DNA of 64,000 bases from Marinobacter guineae (GTDB lineage Bacteria; Pseudomonadota; Gammaproteobacteria; Pseudomonadales; Oleiphilaceae), in assembly GCF_002744735.1 (NCBI RefSeq), contig NZ_KZ319340.1:1211030-1275029 (forward strand), written 5' to 3'. Shown here piece by piece: positions 42,601 to 53,133 of this stretch (within the stretch, counting starts at the first letter, position 1; every line of letters begins with the position of its first letter). The position numbers and the translations under genes are program-made. The notes under the pieces were generated by a model. That model did no database searches. It was not told the origin of the DNA and was given only the letters and a program-made list of their open reading frames with translations.

Positions 42601-43977
42601 TCAGTTATTCTTCGGCGGCCGGGTATGGGCACCGTGGGGGAACTGGTGTTTGTCCATCAGCCTGTATAATGAAACCCTTGAAATGTTCAGTAACCTTGCG
42701 GCGGCTGACACATTGTTGTGTGCAAGTGCGAGGCTTACAGAGATCGCCTGGCGATCTGCTCTGGAGCGGAAAGCATCCAGGGACAGTTCTCGGCTGCGGT
42801 GGTGGCTATCTTCGGGACTTACTGCGAAGCCCATATCTTCCGCCTCAATCTGCGGGCTTTCACCCAGCAACAGGGCCTGACGCAACCTGTTTTGCAGTTC
42901 CCTGAGGTTGCCCGGCCAGGGGTGTTCGGCAAGGCTGATAATGGCGGCGTCACTGAGGCGCCGAGGACCCTCGGCCGAGGGTGTGGCCGAGAGTATCCGG
43001 TTGGCCAGTATGGGAATGTCCTCCTTCCGTTCCCGCAGCGGCGGCAAAAGCACATGCAGGCTTCCAAGCCGGTAAAACACGTCGCTGCGGAAAACACCGC
43101 TGTTTACCAGTTGTTCGAGCGGCCTCGTACTGGTGGCGATGAGTCGGGTGTCGATGCTAATGGAGTGATTGGAGCCCAAGCGTTCGATCAGCCCTTCCTG
43201 AAGGAAACGCAGAATGGCCGACTGCTGTTCCGGGCAAAGCTCGTCTACACCGATCAACAGAAGAGTGCCGCCATTGGCCGCTTCAATTCTGCCTTTCTGA
43301 GCGCTAATGGCATGGGTGAACGCCCCTTTTTCATGGCCGAAGAGCTCGTTCTGGGTGAGGGAACGGGGTAAGGCTGCGCAGTTGACGACGACTAGCGATT
43401 TGTTCTTGCGTGATGAGTTGTCGTGAATAAATCTGGCAGCGGCTTCCTTGCCGGTTCCGTTCTCACCATAGATGAGGACCGGCTCTTCGGTGCGGGCGAA
43501 TTTCTTCAATAGCGTCCTGACCTGTTGGATGGCCAGTGACTCACCCTCAAGGGCAAAGTCATGATAGCTGCTCTGTTTCGTCCGGAAGGCCCTGGCCTGC
43601 AATTCAGACATGCCCCACAGGTGGCCGAGGACGGCATGGAGCCGGTCTGCCTGAACCGGCAGCGTATGGTAGTCCTTGCAATAGCGGTTTATCAGCGCAC
43701 AGATCTCGGGGTTGTGAACCTGATGAGACTCCAGAATGGCAACCCAGTGCTGGACCGGAATGGCATCCAGCCATTCGGGCAGTTGAGCCAGTTGGTCCCC
43801 TTTCAGTGAGCCAAGATCAAACACGCCGACCCTGGCGTCAGTGCCAGGTTTCGCGGTCGCAAATGACCGGCCTGACAGGGGAACATGAATCAGCTGCCAG
43901 TCCCTGAATAAGGGCTCGCTAGCGATAAAAACCGGGTACACCGCCGACAACCAAACGAGCGGTCGTTTTTCCTGCAT
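42601..43977 (-). CDS. VpsR-like bacterial enhancer-binding-type regulator
   Basis: A 458-residue protein with a receiver-like but non-canonical N-terminal domain (about 1-130, ending in CKDYHTLPVQADRLHAVLGH). An AAA+ domain follows with Walker A GENGTGKE (171-178), and a Fis-type HTH near the C-terminus (NVSAAARLLNISRVSLYRLM). The sigma-54 contact loop reads GAFTHA (218-223) rather than GAFTGA, and the Walker B region reads GGTLLLIGVDEL where FLDE is usual. These deviations are those of VpsR, a c-di-GMP-binding activator of Vibrio matrix genes that works with sigma-70. It likely controls the FapF-like gene and the repeat operon. Confidence 0.8.
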   Translation of the reverse strand: MQEKRPLVWLSAVYPVFIASEPLFRDWQLIHVPLSGRSFATAKPGTDARVGVFDLGSLKGDQLAQLPEWLDAIPVQHWVAILESHQVHNPEICALINRYCKDYHTLPVQADRLHAVLGHLWGMSELQARAFRTKQSSYHDFALEGESLAIQQVRTLLKKFARTEEPVLIYGENGTGKEAAARFIHDNSSRKNKSLVVVNCAALPRSLTQNELFGHEKGAFTHAISAQKGRIEAANGGTLLLIGVDELCPEQQSAILRFLQEGLIERLGSNHSISIDTRLIATSTRPLEQLVNSGVFRSDVFYRLGSLHVLLPPLRERKEDIPILANRILSATPSAEGPRRLSDAAIISLAEHPWPGNLRELQNRLRQALLLGESPQIEAEDMGFAVSPEDSHHRSRELSLDAFRSRADRQAISVSLALAHNNVSAAARLLNISRVSLYRLMDKHQFPHGAHTRPPKNN

Positions 43978-44385
43978 GGCGACTCTCCTGAGATACTGCC
44001 CGGAAAACGAACTGCGAAACGTTCAGTAAATGCTGGTAATACCGGAACTGCTGGATCCGATCACTGCCCTGTGACCGCAAACGGCTCGGGGAAACAGGCG
44101 AAACTCCTGTAAGCGGACATTCAGGTTGTATGCCAGTTTTTAGACTTGTTGTCGTTTCAGGAGGTTGCAGTCCAGGCATTTTTACGCGGCGGATATTTTG
44201 TAAAGTTTGCCGACACAGCTATGACAGGCCTGAAACAGGTGTTAACGCTTCCGACGAGATCCGATTCGGCATAACGGCTGTAGCGTTCGGCGTCAGTTTC
44301 GCGTTTCAGGAGATAAAGGGGCGCCCGCTTTCCCTCCGGTTTTTTCTCTCTGGTATGCTGATGGTTGATGAGGTAGAGGTGAGTG
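43978..44385. other. Divergent control region of the VpsR-like and EgtB-like genes
   Basis: About 410 bp without a supportable gene. TGAAACAG occurs at 44231-44238 and related GTTTCAGG blocks near 44153 and 44304, echoing the palindrome at 38682-38701. AGAGGTG at about 44373 is the ribosome-binding site of the EgtB-like gene. No unambiguous -35/-10 pair is visible. Confidence 0.5.
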
Positions 44386-45762
44386 ATGGGCAACATGACA
44401 ACAATTGAAAGCACCGATAAGGCCAGGGCGGATCTTCTGGAACAGCTTGAGTGGACGCGAAAGCGCACGGAGAGCCTGGTGTGTTCGCTGCCCGGAGCGC
44501 TGCTGGATGTGCCCTGGCATCCGGGGGTGAATCCACCACTCTGGGAAATGGGCCACGCCGCGTTTTTCTACGAGGTGTTTGTGTTCAACCTGCTCGATGG
44601 CACGCCCAGCTATGATCCGTCCATGGACGATCTCTGGGATTCCTTCCATGTGGAGCACCGGGATCGCTGGAACCGGGATCTGTTTCCGGGGCGCGAGAGA
44701 ACCCTTGAGTACTTTAATATCATATACGACCGGGTGGCCGAGCGGATAAGAACGGAGCCGCTGACGGACCAGGCGTTGTACCTTTACCGTTACGCGATCT
44801 ATCACCAGAACATGCATGTCGAGTCTCTGATCTGGTGCCGGCAGACCGTGGGTTACCCGGCGCCTCCCGGAACGGATCTTGACCGGCCGGCGCCGGGGGA
44901 TCAGCATGATGGCGACACAGTGATTCCCGCAGGAGAGTGGCTGATCGGTATGCCCGGTGAATCGGAGCGTTACGCCCGGGAAGATTTTGCTTTCGACAAT
45001 GAGAAACCCCGCTTTACTGTGAAACTGGACCAGTTCGCCATTTCAAAATGCCTGGTCAGCAATCGGCAGTTTATGGAATTTATTGAGGATGGCGGCTACC
45101 GGCGCCCAGAGCTGTGGTCTTTCGGGGGGCAGAAATGGCTGCAGACCGAAAGCGATGTTGCTCTGGTTTATGGTAGCAACGAGCCGCTGTTGCGATTGCC
45201 CCGGCACCCGCAGTACTGGCGTTGGCACGACGGTCAGTGGCAGGAGCGACTTTTTGATCGCTGGCAGTGTCTGGCACCGGATGCGCCGGTGACCCATGTT
45301 ACTTTTTGGGAGGCCGAAGCATACTGCCGGTGGGCAGGGCGTCGTTTACCGACAGAGTTTGAATGGGAAGTGGCTGCCCTTGGCAACCGTCCGGGGGAGA
45401 CCTTCCGCCGCTTTCCCTGGGGCAATGAGGCACCGGATGAACGGCGTGCCGATCTGAACGGGCGTGCCATGGCCCAGAACCCGGTGTTTGATTTCCCGGA
45501 CGGTGACAGCCCTTTTGGTTGCCGCCAGATGACGGGTACCGTGTGGGAGTGGACCTGCAGCCAATTCTTCCCCTATGACGGCTTCAAGGTGGACATGTAC
45601 CCGTTCATGTCCACCCTGCAGTTCGGTGACCACAAGGTGACCCGCGGTGGCAGCTGCGCAACCTCCTCGTGCCTGATTCGCGGCACCTATCGGCAGGCAT
45701 ATCTGCCGGTGCGCAGCGACGTATATACCGGGTTTCGCACCTGCGCGAGAGAGGAAAGGTAA
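44386..45762 (+). CDS. EgtB/SenA-like sulfoxide or selenoxide synthase
   Basis: A 458-residue protein with an N-terminal DinB-like helical domain (about 5-150). This domain carries the three iron-ligand histidines: GHAAFF, and the HxxxH pair in YHQNMHVE. The C-terminal formylglycine-generating-enzyme-type domain (about 185-455) has WEAEAYCRWAGRRLPTEFEWE and GTVWEWTCSQF. EgtB joins cysteine to trimethylhistidine in ergothioneine synthesis, and SenA makes the selenium analogue. The EgtD methyltransferase and SenB/SenC are not adjacent. An OvoA-type methyltransferase domain is absent. The exact product cannot be assigned. Confidence 0.78.
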   Translation: MGNMTTIESTDKARADLLEQLEWTRKRTESLVCSLPGALLDVPWHPGVNPPLWEMGHAAFFYEVFVFNLLDGTPSYDPSMDDLWDSFHVEHRDRWNRDLFPGRERTLEYFNIIYDRVAERIRTEPLTDQALYLYRYAIYHQNMHVESLIWCRQTVGYPAPPGTDLDRPAPGDQHDGDTVIPAGEWLIGMPGESERYAREDFAFDNEKPRFTVKLDQFAISKCLVSNRQFMEFIEDGGYRRPELWSFGGQKWLQTESDVALVYGSNEPLLRLPRHPQYWRWHDGQWQERLFDRWQCLAPDAPVTHVTFWEAEAYCRWAGRRLPTEFEWEVAALGNRPGETFRRFPWGNEAPDERRADLNGRAMAQNPVFDFPDGDSPFGCRQMTGTVWEWTCSQFFPYDGFKVDMYPFMSTLQFGDHKVTRGGSCATSSCLIRGTYRQAYLPVRSDVYTGFRTCAREER

Positions 45763-45778
45763 CGGGGGTGGCTCAGGT

Positions 45779-47353
45779 TTATTCTGATTTGCCCACCACA
45801 AGGGAGGGTTTGGCGGGCGTCTCGTCCATGAGATGGCTGGCCAGGGCCACACCGGTTTCACTCATGGTCAGATAGGCCTCGTCAGCACCGGCTTCCCGGA
45901 TCTGCCGGGCCTCGTCTTCATACATGGTATGGGCCACAATGAAGCCCTTGAACCCCATTTTCCTGAGCATCCGGGCTGCAATCAGCTTGCCCTCTATGTC
46001 GCCCATGGCCAGGATGACTGACTCTACGGCAGGCATGTGCAGACCATTCCAGAAGGAGGCATCCTCGGCGTCTGCAAAGACCACGTTACGTCCTTCCTTC
46101 TGGTGCTGGATAACTTTCGCCGGGTCAGAATCCAGGCCCATCAGTTTCGGCTGCTCCTCGCTCAGCCAGTCATAGGCAGCAGTGCCCGTTCGCCCCATGC
46201 CCATAATCATGACACGGGTATCCCCCAGAGACAGTGGTTGTTCATCCGGATGGTGTTTGCTGCCCTCAAAGCGGCTCAGGCCATGGGCGAAACGCTCGTA
46301 AAGCGTGTGTGAGATCCGGTTGAGGGGCGCCGAGAACAGGAAAGACAGTGATACCGAAATTGCCAACGGAACCAGCCATTCGGGCAAGGCAATGCTGGCG
46401 ACAATCAACCCGAATTCACTGTAGTTGGTCAGAGCCAGCGAACTCAGAAAACCACTTCGGGCCCGTAATCGGAATGCCAGCAGCAGGAAGAAAAACAGGA
46501 TGCCTTTCAATGGCAGAATCAGACCGGCAATAAGCGCAAACAGCAGTGCATCGCTTTCCGGCAAACCGCCAATACCAATTTGCAGGAAGAAGCCCACCAG
46601 AAAGACTTCCTTCACGCTCCACAGCGACTTGGAAAGCTCCTGTGAGCGGGGATGATTGGCCAGCATGGCACCGAAAACCAGTGCGCCGAGCTCGGAGCTG
46701 AGACCAACGGACTCGAACCCCAGGCCGCCAAGCACCAGCGCCAGCAGCAGACCAAGAAGCACCAGAAGCTCATCATGTCCGCTGGCATCCAGCAAGCGGA
46801 ACAGTAGGGGCCGCATAAGGGGCAGGCCAAAGACGATCAGGGCCCACTGCGATGGTGTCTGGCCGGCCGCCAGGCTCATGACCACCAGGGCAATCAGATC
46901 CTGCATGATGAGAATGCCGATGGCGACGCGGCCATGGAAGGCCCGGAGCTCCCTTTTTGATTCCAGCACCTTGGCGGCCAGGACCGTGGAGGAAAACGAG
47001 AGCGCGATGGCTAGCATCAGGGCCGTTTTCCAGGGCAGCTCCAGGAGCAGGTAAATGCCCGGAGTAAAGATGGCGCAGGTGATTGCGAAGTGAAGAAGGC
47101 TACCGCCAATCACTTCGGGGCTGACGATAGAGCGCAGCTTGAGCTTCAGGCCGACGGTAAAAAGCAGCAGCAACACGCCGAGATGGGCGATATGGTCGAG
47201 CGCGTCGGTGGCCTCAATGGTGATGTCAGTGGCGGCAGAAAGTCCGCTGAGCACGAAGCCGGCGGCCAGATAGCCAACCAGAGGAGGCAGCCCGACAGCC
47301 TTGACCAGCAGGCCAAGACCAAAGGCAAAGGAAATCCATATCGCTTCAGGCAT
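45779..47353 (-). CDS. KefB-type cation:proton antiporter with TrkA-N domain
   Basis: A 524-residue protein with an N-terminal Na/H-exchanger-type domain of about 12 membrane segments (1-375), including LFTVGLKLKL, SFSSTVLAAKVLE and GFFLQIGIGGL. A TrkA-N Rossmann domain follows (about 395-510; RVMIMGMGRTGTAAYDWL, a GxGxxG nucleotide fold). KefB/KefC-like systems exchange potassium for protons, often under glutathione-adduct control; the cation here is not proven. It is convergent with the EgtB-like gene. Confidence 0.88.
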   Translation of the reverse strand: MPEAIWISFAFGLGLLVKAVGLPPLVGYLAAGFVLSGLSAATDITIEATDALDHIAHLGVLLLLFTVGLKLKLRSIVSPEVIGGSLLHFAITCAIFTPGIYLLLELPWKTALMLAIALSFSSTVLAAKVLESKRELRAFHGRVAIGILIMQDLIALVVMSLAAGQTPSQWALIVFGLPLMRPLLFRLLDASGHDELLVLLGLLLALVLGGLGFESVGLSSELGALVFGAMLANHPRSQELSKSLWSVKEVFLVGFFLQIGIGGLPESDALLFALIAGLILPLKGILFFFLLLAFRLRARSGFLSSLALTNYSEFGLIVASIALPEWLVPLAISVSLSFLFSAPLNRISHTLYERFAHGLSRFEGSKHHPDEQPLSLGDTRVMIMGMGRTGTAAYDWLSEEQPKLMGLDSDPAKVIQHQKEGRNVVFADAEDASFWNGLHMPAVESVILAMGDIEGKLIAARMLRKMGFKGFIVAHTMYEDEARQIREAGADEAYLTMSETGVALASHLMDETPAKPSLVVGKSE

Positions 47354-47444
47354 GAGTCATCGGTTCAGAGGTGAAGGGCATAATGGTTGGTAGGCTACCC
47401 TTTTTCGCTACGCCCTTGTAGTCGCTGAAGGTGGAATTCGGTTT

Positions 47445-48380
47445 TCAGCGGTTGTGGCCAATAAATTCCAGGAACAGCTTTGCGGATGCCTTGGGCGCTT
47501 CAACCATAGGTGCATGGCCGATGCCCTCCATTACTTCAAGCCAGGCATCGGGTATTGCCGCTACAAAGACCTCACCGTTACGGTAATTGATGACCCGGTC
47601 TTCCTTGCCCCAGATCACCAGAACCGGCGCCTTGATCCGGGTGATGGCATTCCGGAAATCCGCCTCGAAACCGGCATCCCGAATGGCGGCAAAGATCACC
47701 TCGTTGACTTCCCGGTTAGCAATGGCCCGCTCCTCCATGACGTCCAGTATGGGCCAGGGCACAAACGGTTTTTCTTCGAGGGCGAAGTCCAGCAGCCGCT
47801 CAAAGTCCCCGGGCTGTTTCGGAATCAGTGGGTTGCCTCCTTCCTTTACCAGTTCCACCAGCTGGCTCTCGTAATCCAGGATGCCGGCGGGGTCGAACAG
47901 CACCGCTGATTTTACCTTGTCAGGGTGATTGGCGGCGTAGAGCGCGGTAATCGCCCCGCCCATGGAGTTGCCCATGATATGGGCATCATCGATGGAAAGC
48001 ACCTCCAGAATCCGGGCCACGTAACCGGCCTGGTCTTCAAGGTGGTAGCCAATATCCAGGGGTTTGCTGCTGTCGCCATGGCCAGGCAGGTCAATGGCAA
48101 AGACATTGAAATCGTCGGTCAGGTGCTCGGCCAGACGGGTCCAGTTGTCCTTGTTGGCGCCGAAACCATGAATCATGACGATGGTATCGCCATTTACCGC
48201 CTGCCGGTTCCTGAGGTAGGCGATATCGAGATTGTCGACCTTCACGGTGGCCAACTCCAGACCCGCTGATGATCGTTCAAAGCCAATAGCGGTCTCGTAG
48301 ATGGCCTGGCGCGAGCAGGCGGTCATCAGCACGGAAAAAATCAGAACGAACAGCACGTTCATGGGTAGCGGGCGGTGCAT
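47445..48380 (-). CDS. Alpha/beta-hydrolase lipoprotein
   Basis: A 311-residue lipoprotein with a signal peptide ending in a lipobox-like LMTAC (Cys22). The hydrolase core follows: oxyanion HGFGANKD, nucleophile GNSMGGA, acid WGKEDRVI and catalytic histidine GIGHAPM, so the triad is complete. Likely substrates are esters or lipids in the periplasm; none can be named. An AGGAG site 9 bp upstream supports ATG 48380. Confidence 0.87.
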   Translation of the reverse strand: MHRPLPMNVLFVLIFSVLMTACSRQAIYETAIGFERSSAGLELATVKVDNLDIAYLRNRQAVNGDTIVMIHGFGANKDNWTRLAEHLTDDFNVFAIDLPGHGDSSKPLDIGYHLEDQAGYVARILEVLSIDDAHIMGNSMGGAITALYAANHPDKVKSAVLFDPAGILDYESQLVELVKEGGNPLIPKQPGDFERLLDFALEEKPFVPWPILDVMEERAIANREVNEVIFAAIRDAGFEADFRNAITRIKAPVLVIWGKEDRVINYRNGEVFVAAIPDAWLEVMEGIGHAPMVEAPKASAKLFLEFIGHNR

Positions 48381-48442
48381 CTGAGAGGGCTCCTGTCTGG
48401 CGGCGTTATCGGCATCCTCTGTCGGGCGTTTACATTACTCCA

Positions 48443-48470
48443 TAAAAAAGCCCGGTCAATGACCGGGCTG
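48443..48470 (-). terminator. Terminator after purD
   Basis: An AGCCCGGTC-AAT-GACCGGGCT hairpin whose minus-strand 3' flank is TTTTTT. It terminates the purH-purD transcript. Between it and the purD stop at 48530, a TTCAGG-containing segment is loosely repeated three times. Confidence 0.88.
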
Positions 48471-48529
48471 CAATTCCGTGTGCCAGTTCAGGGTTCGCCT
48501 TTACCGGTTCAGGGCTTTTATCTACCGGT

Positions 48530-49816
<1,287 letters not shown>

Positions 49817-49833
49817 GAGCGTATTCCTGTTTT

Positions 49834-49861
49834 GTCGGATTACGCCTTTGGCTAATCCGAC
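49834..49861. repeat. REP-like palindrome, third copy
   Basis: An imperfect 28-bp palindrome with GTCGGATTA and TAATCCGAC arms around CGCCTTTGGC, similar to the pair at 2612-2694. It sits in the purH-purD gap. Confidence 0.75.
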
Positions 49862-49889
49862 CTACTGTATTCGAACTTCATGTTAAGCC

Positions 49890-49919
49890 GGGGTCAGAAG
49901 AATGCTTTCTTCTGACCCC
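49890..49919. repeat. 30-bp GGGGTCAG hairpin repeat, copy 2
   Basis: Two perfect 13-nt arms around a 4-nt loop, the same design as the copy at 1735-1764. Palindromes beginning GGGGTCAG often occur near RAYT (REP-associated) transposases in gammaproteobacteria, but none is in the window. Confidence 0.8.
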
Positions 49920-49930
49920 ATGTTCACGCA

Positions 49931-51511
49931 TTAGTGCCGGAAATGGCGCATGCCGGTGAAGACCATGGCAATGCCGTGCTCGTTGGCCGCATCTATCACT
50001 TCCTGATCGCGCATGGAGCCACCGGGCTGGATAACGGCAGTGATACCTGCGGCTGCAGCGGCGTCAATGCCATCCCGGAACGGGAAGAAGGCATCGGAGG
50101 CCATGACCGACCCTTTCACTTCCAGGCCTTCATCGGCCGCCTTGATGCCGGCAATTTTGGCACTGTAGACGCGGCTCATCTGGCCCGCGCCGACACCGAT
50201 GGTGCGTCCGGCCTTGGCATAGACGATGGCGTTGGATTTCACGTATTTCGCCACTTCCCAGGCAAAGAGCAGGTCGTTGAGTTCCTGTTCGGAGGGCTGC
50301 CGGTCGGTCACTACTTTGACGTCTTCCATGGCCACCATGCCCAGATCCCGGTCCTGCACCAGCAGGCCACCGGTCACGCGCTTGTAATCCAAAGAGCGGG
50401 CACGCTCGCCATCAAACTCGCCACAGGCCAGCAGGCGCACGTTTTTCTTGGCAGAGACCAGTTCCACGGCTTCGGGGGCGATGGTGGGTGCAATGATGAC
50501 TTCCACGAACTGGCGGTCGATGATGGCTTTGGCGGTCTCAGCGTCCAGCTCACGGTTGAAGGCAATGATGCCTCCGAAGGCGGAAGTTGGGTCGGTGGCA
50601 AAGGCCAGATCGTAAGCCTGGTGGATGTCGGCACCGATCGCGACACCACAGGGATTGGCGTGCTTGACGATCACGCAGGCGGGGTCCGCAAAGGGCTTCA
50701 CGCATTCGAGAGCCGCGTCGGTGTCGGCCACGTTGTTGTAGCTCAGTTCCTTGCCCTGCAACTGCCTGGCCGTGGCCACGCAGGCTTCCTTCGGATTCCG
50801 CTCGGTGTAGAATGCGGCGCGCTGGTGCGGATTCTCGCCGTAACGCATATCCTGAACCTTCACGAACTGGGCATTGAAGGTTCGCGGGAAGTCGGCATTG
50901 TCGTTGTCCGGGGTACGGCCGCCGAGGTAGTTGGCGATGGCGCCGTCGTAACCAGCCGTGTGCTCGAACGCCTTTACCGCCAGATCAAAACGGGTGCTGT
51001 AGCCGAGCTGGCCGTCGTTGGCATCCAGCTCTTTCAGAATCCGGCCGTAATCGGATGCGTTCACCACAATGGCCACGTCGTTGTGGTTTTTGGCGGCAGC
51101 GCGAACCATGGTCGGGCCCCCGATATCAATATTCTCGATGGCTGTTGCCAGATCACAATCCGGATTGGCCACGGTTTCCTCGAAGGGGTAAAGATTGACC
51201 ACGACCATGTCGATGGGGCTGATGCCATGCTCGGACATAACGACATCGTCGGTGCCCCGTCGGCCAAGAATGCCGCCATGGATCTTCGGGTGCAGGGTTT
51301 TCACCCGGCCATCCATCATCTCCGGGAAGCCGGTGTAATCGGAGACTTCCGTTACCGGCACCTTGTTTTCCTTGAGAAGGCGGTAGGTTCCACCGGTGGA
51401 GAGCAGCTCGACGCCGCGTTCGGTCAGGGCACGTCCGAAATCGACGATGCCGGTTTTATCACTCACGCTGATCAGTGCGCGACGGACGGGGGTGTTAGCC
51501 TGATTTGCCAT
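49931..51511 (-). CDS. purH: Bifunctional AICAR transformylase/IMP cyclohydrolase
   Basis: A 526-residue enzyme for the last two steps of IMP synthesis. The N-terminal MGS-like cyclohydrolase domain ([38 protein letters not shown]) is followed by the transformylase domain ([36 protein letters not shown]). All blocks are intact. It is downstream of fis with about 85 bp between. Confidence 0.97.
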   Translation of the reverse strand: MANQANTPVRRALISVSDKTGIVDFGRALTERGVELLSTGGTYRLLKENKVPVTEVSDYTGFPEMMDGRVKTLHPKIHGGILGRRGTDDVVMSEHGISPIDMVVVNLYPFEETVANPDCDLATAIENIDIGGPTMVRAAAKNHNDVAIVVNASDYGRILKELDANDGQLGYSTRFDLAVKAFEHTAGYDGAIANYLGGRTPDNDNADFPRTFNAQFVKVQDMRYGENPHQRAAFYTERNPKEACVATARQLQGKELSYNNVADTDAALECVKPFADPACVIVKHANPCGVAIGADIHQAYDLAFATDPTSAFGGIIAFNRELDAETAKAIIDRQFVEVIIAPTIAPEAVELVSAKKNVRLLACGEFDGERARSLDYKRVTGGLLVQDRDLGMVAMEDVKVVTDRQPSEQELNDLLFAWEVAKYVKSNAIVYAKAGRTIGVGAGQMSRVYSAKIAGIKAADEGLEVKGSVMASDAFFPFRDGIDAAAAAGITAVIQPGGSMRDQEVIDAANEHGIAMVFTGMRHFRH

Positions 51512-51596
51512 GGGTCACTTTTTTCGCTGGAGATGAACGAATAAGGGCCTCGCGAATGGTGTCCGGGAGGCCCTCATCTGAGTCAGGGTGTCTGGA

Positions 51597-51914
51597 TTAT
51601 AGCAGACCGTACTGCTTCAGCTTCTTGCGCAGGGTCCCGCGGTTCAGCCCAAGCATGGTTGAAGCCTTGGTCTGGTTGTTTCGGGTGTACTTCATCACCT
51701 GTTCCAGCAACGGCGCTTCCACTTCGGAAAGAACCAGCTGATAGACTTCAGTGACCGGAGCTCCATCCAGCTGGGCGAAGTAGTTTTTCAAGGCAACCTC
51801 AACGCTGTCACGCAGTGTGACGCTGTTGCCGCTGCTGTTCACCGTCTGCAACTGATGGATATCATCGTTGGCCGGGGTGCTCAGGTTTTCGTTTGCCAAA
51901 GTCTCAGCGCTCAT
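51597..51914 (-). CDS. fis: Fis nucleoid-associated DNA-binding protein
   Basis: A 105-residue protein. The C-terminal half is the classic Fis helix-turn-helix, ending [26 protein letters not shown]. Fis bends DNA and activates rRNA and other growth-rate-dependent promoters. The start overlaps the dusB stop by four bases (ATGA), the standard dusB-fis operon arrangement. Confidence 0.96.
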   Translation of the reverse strand: MSAETLANENLSTPANDDIHQLQTVNSSGNSVTLRDSVEVALKNYFAQLDGAPVTEVYQLVLSEVEAPLLEQVMKYTRNNQTKASTMLGLNRGTLRKKLKQYGLL

Positions 51915-52927
51915 GCTGCGAATACCTCTCCATTTCGTAAGCCTGCAAAATACTGTTGAATCGTGTCTCTCTGCTCCAGCGCATCATCGATGACGTTGAA
52001 GCCTTTGCGGAACTGTTTACCCGGGTCGTGGGCCTGCAGGTACCAGCCCACGTGTTTTCTGGCAATACGCACACCCATGGTCTCGCCATAGAAGCTGTGC
52101 AGGGCCTGCAAATGCTCGCTCAGAATATCCTCCACTTCGTCCAGCGCCGCGGCAGGCATGTGGCGCCCGGTTTCCAGGAAATGCTGGATTTCCCGGAAGA
52201 TCCAGGGACTGCCCTGAGCCGCTCTACCGATCAGCAAACCATCGGCGCCGGTGTGACGGAGCACTTCCCGGGCTTTTTCCGGGGATGTGATGTCACCGTT
52301 GGCAAACACCGGAATGCCAATGCGGGATTTCACATCCGCAATAGTGTCGTATTCCGCATCGCCTTCGTATTTGTCCGCACGGGTCCGGCCATGGATGGCC
52401 ACGGCCTGTACGCCGGCGTCCTCGGCCATCCGGGCAACAACCAGTGCATTGCGGTTGTCCCGGTCCCAGCCAGTACGCATTTTCAGGGTCACGGGAACAT
52501 TGACCGCACCGACCACCGCCTCGAGAATATCGCGCACCAGCGCTTCATCTTTCATCAGTGCCGAGCCCGCCGCCTTGTTACAGACCTTCTTGGCCGGGCA
52601 GCCCATGTTGATGTCGATGATCTGGGCCCCGAACTCGGCGTTCTGTCGCGCGGCGTCGGCCAGCATTTGCGGATCACCGCCGGCGATCTGCACCGAACGG
52701 GGCTCCGGTTCACCTTCGTGGTTCAGGCGTGTCCTGGACTTGCGCGTATGCCAGAGTTTGCTATCCGCTATGACCATTTCCGACACTGCCAGGCCGGCAC
52801 CGAGCCTCCGGCACAGCAGCCGGAACGGTCGGTCTGTTACACCAGCCATGGGCGCAACAATCAAAGGATTGGGCAAGGTGTACGGCCCGATTTTTGCCGT
52901 TGGCAGCATGATCTGAGTCCGTGTCAC
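51911..52927 (-). CDS. dusB: tRNA-dihydrouridine synthase B
   Basis: A 338-residue FMN-dependent TIM-barrel enzyme that reduces specific uridines in t[41 protein letters not shown] (catalytic cysteine in NMGCP), KMRTGWD and [18 protein letters not shown] are all present. It is the first gene of the dusB-fis operon. Confidence 0.96.
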   Translation of the reverse strand: MTRTQIMLPTAKIGPYTLPNPLIVAPMAGVTDRPFRLLCRRLGAGLAVSEMVIADSKLWHTRKSRTRLNHEGEPEPRSVQIAGGDPQMLADAARQNAEFGAQIIDINMGCPAKKVCNKAAGSALMKDEALVRDILEAVVGAVNVPVTLKMRTGWDRDNRNALVVARMAEDAGVQAVAIHGRTRADKYEGDAEYDTIADVKSRIGIPVFANGDITSPEKAREVLRHTGADGLLIGRAAQGSPWIFREIQHFLETGRHMPAAALDEVEDILSEHLQALHSFYGETMGVRIARKHVGWYLQAHDPGKQFRKGFNVIDDALEQRDTIQQYFAGLRNGEVFAA

Positions 52928-53037
52928 AGCGGGTTAAGCAAGGCCGGATCTGAGCGGTTGTTCAATAAATAACCGATCCAGCATCCGAAGGGCGCTAATG
53001 ATACCGCCGGGGGCACTTTGATTGAAGGGGCTGGAGG

Positions 53038-53061
53038 GCGAAAAAACTGATTATTTTTCGC
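53038..53061. other. AT-rich hairpin between DUF3426 and dusB genes
   Basis: GCGAAAAA and TTTTTCGC form an 8-bp stem with an 8-nt loop. It may be the terminator of the DUF3426 transcript or an element of the dusB-fis promoter. The rest of 52928-53133 shows nothing notable. Confidence 0.45.
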
Positions 53062-53133
53062 TCTTTCTGGTTGACTTTTGTGCTGCGCGATGGCCGGCGG
53101 CAGTGCCAGCTGAGGAAATACTTGCCTGCTGAA

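Noticed and set aside
42601..43977. Ordinary NtrC-type sigma-54 activator
   Set aside because: Both the GAFTGA loop and the Walker B acidic residues deviate, so a VpsR-like assignment fits better.
49934..51544. 536-codon open frame antisense to purH
   Set aside because: It is a shadow of a highly conserved gene in a GC-rich genome; composition and absence of motifs argue against a product.
52394..52413. CCATGGATGGCC segment resembling part of the conserved element loop
   Set aside because: It lies inside dusB coding sequence, lacks arms and the rest of the loop, and is a chance short match.
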